From: Desulfobacteraceae bacterium
Lineage (GTDB): Bacteria; Desulfobacterota; DSM-4660; Desulfatiglandales; Desulfatiglandaceae
Direction of reading: 5' to 3'
Length of the DNA: 8,176 nt
Assembly: GCA_030611815.1 (NCBI GenBank)
Contig: JAUWPC010000146.1
Location: forward strand, 1-8,176
Numbering within the stretch: position 1 is the stretch's first letter; each line of letters begins with the position of its first letter. The notes beneath the pieces were generated by a model. That model was not told where the DNA came from. It saw only the letters and a program-made list of their open reading frames with translations, and searched no databases. Of the stretch, positions 6,418 through 8,176 are shown in pieces. The position numbers and the translations under genes were made by a program.

Positions 6418-6445
6418 CTATTAGTCGGATAAAACCGCCTAATAG
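6418..6445. repeat. 28-bp inverted repeat between the operator sites
   Basis: CTATTAGTCGG (6418-6428) and CCGCCTAATAG (6435-6445) are inverted copies matching at 10 of 11 positions, with a 6-base ATAAAA centre. It does not follow the GlpR TTCG-N4-CGAA plan and is not followed by a T run on either strand, so neither GlpR operator nor terminator explains it. It could be the binding site of a second dimeric regulator. Confidence 0.75.
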
Positions 6446-6475
6446 ACATCGAAAAAATTATTTTGCTTTCGAGTT

Positions 6476-6491
6476 GTTTCGGTATCGAAAC
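6476..6491. promoter_or_regulatory. GlpR operator-like site upstream of glpA
   Basis: GTTTCG-GTAT-CGAAAC has perfectly symmetric 6-base arms and contains the exact TTCG-N4-CGAA core known for E. coli GlpR operators. It ends about 37 bases before the predicted glpA -35 box. A poorer copy (ATTTTG-CTTT-CGAGTT) directly abuts it at 6460-6475, so GlpR might bind two adjacent sites as it does in E. coli. The near-identity of this GlpR's recognition helix to the E. coli one supports the call. Confidence 0.65.
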
Positions 6492-6528
6492 CATATGCCA
6501 AAAAACTGTAAACAACGGAACTTTTTTG

Positions 6529-6559
6529 TTGACAACACTTTATTGTTAAAATAAAGAAT
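6529..6559 (+). promoter_or_regulatory. Predicted glpA promoter
   Basis: A consensus -35 box TTGACA lies at 6529-6534, inside an 11-base near-palindrome TGTTGACAACA (6527-6537). At 17 bases spacing the -10 is TAAAGA (6552-6557), which is weak but in an A/T-rich stretch; the exact -10 is uncertain. The implied leader to the TTG start is about 70 bases. Confidence 0.5.
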
Positions 6560-6621
6560 ACTATATACCCATGGGTTCAGCATAGACTAAAGGGGCTGTC
6601 TGTTATCACTACTTCAAAATA

Positions 6622-6629
6622 GAGGGGGT
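6622..6629 (+). promoter_or_regulatory. Ribosome binding site that supports the TTG start of glpA
   Basis: GAGGGGGT lies just upstream of the TTG at 6633, with its GAGG 7 bases from the start codon. An in-frame stop at 6588-6590 and the lack of any ATG between it and the dinucleotide-binding motif leave this TTG as the best start. Confidence 0.75.
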
Positions 6630-6632
6630 CAA

Positions 6633-8176
6633 TTGCGTACTCAGGCACTCATCATCGGGGGTGGCGTTGTGGGCACCGGGCTCGCGAGGGATCTGGCGCT
6701 GCGCGGTGTTGAGTCCCTTGTCGTAGAAAAGGGTGATATCAACGCGGGGGCCTCGGGCAGAAACCACGGTCTTCTTCACAGCGGGGGCCGTTACGTTGCC
6801 ACTGATCCTGGCGCGGCAAGAGAGTGCCACATGGAGAATGTAATACTCAAGAGGGTGGCACCTCACTGCATTGAAGATACGGGCGGCCTTTTTGTGGCCG
6901 TTGAGGGAGATGATGAAACATATGCCGCGGATTTCCCCCAGCTTTGCTCCAAGTGCGGCATACCATGCCAATGGCTCAATCCCAAAGAGGCCAGAGAGAT
7001 GGAACCTGCCCTTTCTCCCAAGGTGATTGCCGCATACCTTGTGGATGATGCATCCATAGATCCTTTCAAGATTTCCCTTGAAAATATTGCCCAGGCCCAG
7101 GATCTGGGCGCCGACCTTCTTTGCCACACAGAGGTGACAGGTTTTGAAAAGGAGAATAACCGCATAAAGACCGTCCGCCTGATCAATACCAGTACCGGAA
7201 AGGAAATGTTTGTTGAACCTGAAGAGGTGATAAACGCGGCCGGGGCCTGGGTAACGGAGGTGGCGGCCTTAGCTGGAATAGTTATCGAGATGCTCTATTC
7301 TAAGGGGACACTCCTTGTGACCGCCCACAGGGTTACAGGGCGGGTTGTTAACCGTCTGCGGAGCCCTGGTGACGGAGACATCCTTGTCCCCGGCGGCACG
7401 GTTTCCCTCTTGGGTACCACCTCCATCAGGATCGATTCTTTAGACCGGATCAGGCCCAGCATCGAAGAGGTAGATCTGATCGTGGACGAGGGTTCAAGGA
7501 TGATACCTGCATTGGGAGGTATTCGTTATATCAGGTCATATGCAGGTGTAAGGCCCCTGTTAAAAATGGATTCAATGCTTGATGACCGTTCTGTGAGCCG
7601 GGGTTTCATGCTCTTAGATCATACAGATGACGGGCTGGAGAATTTCGCAACCGTTCCCTCAGGAAAACTGACCACTTACCGGTATATGGCGGAGAAGACT
7701 ACAGACCTGGTGTGTGAGAGACTGGGTGTGGATGCGCCGTGTCTTACACGCACTGAACCCCTCCCCTCCACACCTTCCGGCATGTGGACGGAGCCGGCCC
7801 TGGGTCCAAAAAGATGGCTCAGAGAGAATCATGATGACCCCCTCCTCTGCGAGTGTGAACTCCTCCCCAAAAGCTCCATTGAGAGTATTGTCAACTCTAT
7901 CCATGAGCATAATGGAGATCTCAGTCTGAAGGCCATGGGACTCCGGAGCAGGGTGGGGAAGGGGGCCTGCCAGGGGACGTTTTGCGGGAAAAGGGTCTCT
8001 GCCTTTCTCCAGGAGACAGGACAGATGAAGGGGGCCGAGAGTTTGGATGATCTCAGGGCCTTCTTGCAGGAACGCTGGAGAGGAGAGCGGCCTGTTCTGT
8101 GGCACAGCCAGATAATGCAGGCTGAACTGAAAGAAGCCCTTTACTGCGGGTCCTTTGATCTGGAGACCCATGGGGG
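6633..8176 (+). CDS. glpA: Anaerobic glycerol-3-phosphate dehydrogenase subunit A, GlpA (partial, runs off the right edge)
   Basis: This flavoprotein oxidises sn-glycerol-3-phosphate to dihydroxyacetone phosphate; in E. coli, GlpA works with GlpB and the membrane-linked GlpC to reduce menaquinone. From the TTG at 6633, 514 residues are visible without a stop. The N-terminal FAD-binding GGGVVG is at 9-14, followed by GRNHGLLHSGGRY at 42-54, a GlpA/GlpD signature. The Y-A-G-V-R-P stretch of the FAD oxidoreductase domain is at 303-308. The C-terminal BFD-like domain keeps the [2Fe-2S] cysteine set: Cys406, Cys408, Cys446 and Cys451 (C-x-C, then C-x4-C). GlpD lacks this cysteine domain, so GlpA is the right paralogue. 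E. coli GlpA has 542 residues and aligns to within about ten of its end at the window edge. The gene is divergent from glpR and probably GlpR-controlled. Confidence 0.95.
   Translation, partial: MRTQALIIGGGVVGTGLARDLALRGVESLVVEKGDINAGASGRNHGLLHSGGRYVATDPGAARECHMENVILKRVAPHCIEDTGGLFVAVEGDDETYAADFPQLCSKCGIPCQWLNPKEAREMEPALSPKVIAAYLVDDASIDPFKISLENIAQAQDLGADLLCHTEVTGFEKENNRIKTVRLINTSTGKEMFVEPEEVINAAGAWVTEVAALAGIVIEMLYSKGTLLVTAHRVTGRVVNRLRSPGDGDILVPGGTVSLLGTTSIRIDSLDRIRPSIEEVDLIVDEGSRMIPALGGIRYIRSYAGVRPLLKMDSMLDDRSVSRGFMLLDHTDDGLENFATVPSGKLTTYRYMAEKTTDLVCERLGVDAPCLTRTEPLPSTPSGMWTEPALGPKRWLRENHDDPLLCECELLPKSSIESIVNSIHEHNGDLSLKAMGLRSRVGKGACQGTFCGKRVSAFLQETGQMKGAESLDDLRAFLQERWRGERPVLWHSQIMQAELKEALYCGSFDLETHG

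Larger units (their letters stand above)
6283..6632. other. Divergent glpR-glpA regulatory region
   Basis: These 350 bases are noticeably more A/T-rich than the flanking genes and hold no credible gene. They contain the predicted promoters of glpR (minus strand) and glpA (plus strand), three GlpR-operator-like sites with a degenerate fourth, and a separate 28-bp inverted repeat, all listed individually. Confidence 0.8.

Noticed and set aside
6609..7186. Minus-strand open frames across the start of glpA (6609-7127 and 6863-7186)
   Set aside because: They lie opposite glpA, whose plus-strand protein matches a known family along its whole length; the reverse frames show no family features.
7659..8171. 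170-codon minus-strand frame opposite the glpA C-terminus
   Set aside because: The plus strand here encodes the conserved [2Fe-2S] cysteine domain of GlpA, so this is a shadow frame.

Overview
The window looks like chromosomal DNA from a Gram-negative, probably anaerobic or facultative bacterium with mid-range G+C. An outer-membrane porin shows the Gram-negative envelope. The mix of a DcaP-like porin, APC-family antiporters, a GlpR/GlpA pair of the anaerobic glycerol-3-phosphate dehydrogenase type, and gaps full of short degenerate repeats reminds me of Desulfobacterota (former Deltaproteobacteria). That placement is an inference from style and was not checked by any search.

Layout. Positions 1-365 appear non-coding apart from a possible tail of an upstream gene, and hold two facing arrays of an 8-bp degenerate repeat. 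Positions 366-1667 encode an APC-family antiporter related to AdiC/PotE. A 73-nt gap with no visible terminator leads to 1741-3222, a DcaP-like porin with signal peptide, coiled coil, Pro/Ala/Lys-rich linker and beta-barrel. The 3223-3490 gap holds a long inverted repeat made of 6-bp units, then a strong terminator-like hairpin. Positions 3491-4978 encode a second APC antiporter of the GadC glutamate:GABA type without GadC's C-terminal plug. Four bases later a GTG-started 147-residue membrane protein of unknown function follows (4983-5426). Convergent to it is glpR (minus strand, stop at 5455, preferred GTG start at 6282). A 350-nt divergent regulatory region with several GlpR-operator-like sites and an unexplained 28-bp inverted repeat separates it from glpA, which starts at a TTG (6633) and runs off the right edge close to its expected end.

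How the parts may work together. The left half looks like a transport module for small amino-acid-like or amine substrates: one porin across the outer membrane and two antiporters across the inner membrane, in two transcription units. The right half is a glycerol-3-phosphate catabolic locus: GlpR probably represses glpA, and perhaps itself, until glycerol-3-phosphate is present; GlpA carries FAD and a [2Fe-2S]-type cysteine set and would pass electrons towards a membrane acceptor through partners that should lie just beyond the window. I see no link between the two halves beyond adjacency, and no phage, IS element, CRISPR array, tRNA or rRNA. No clearly new system is visible. The most unusual content is in the non-coding DNA.
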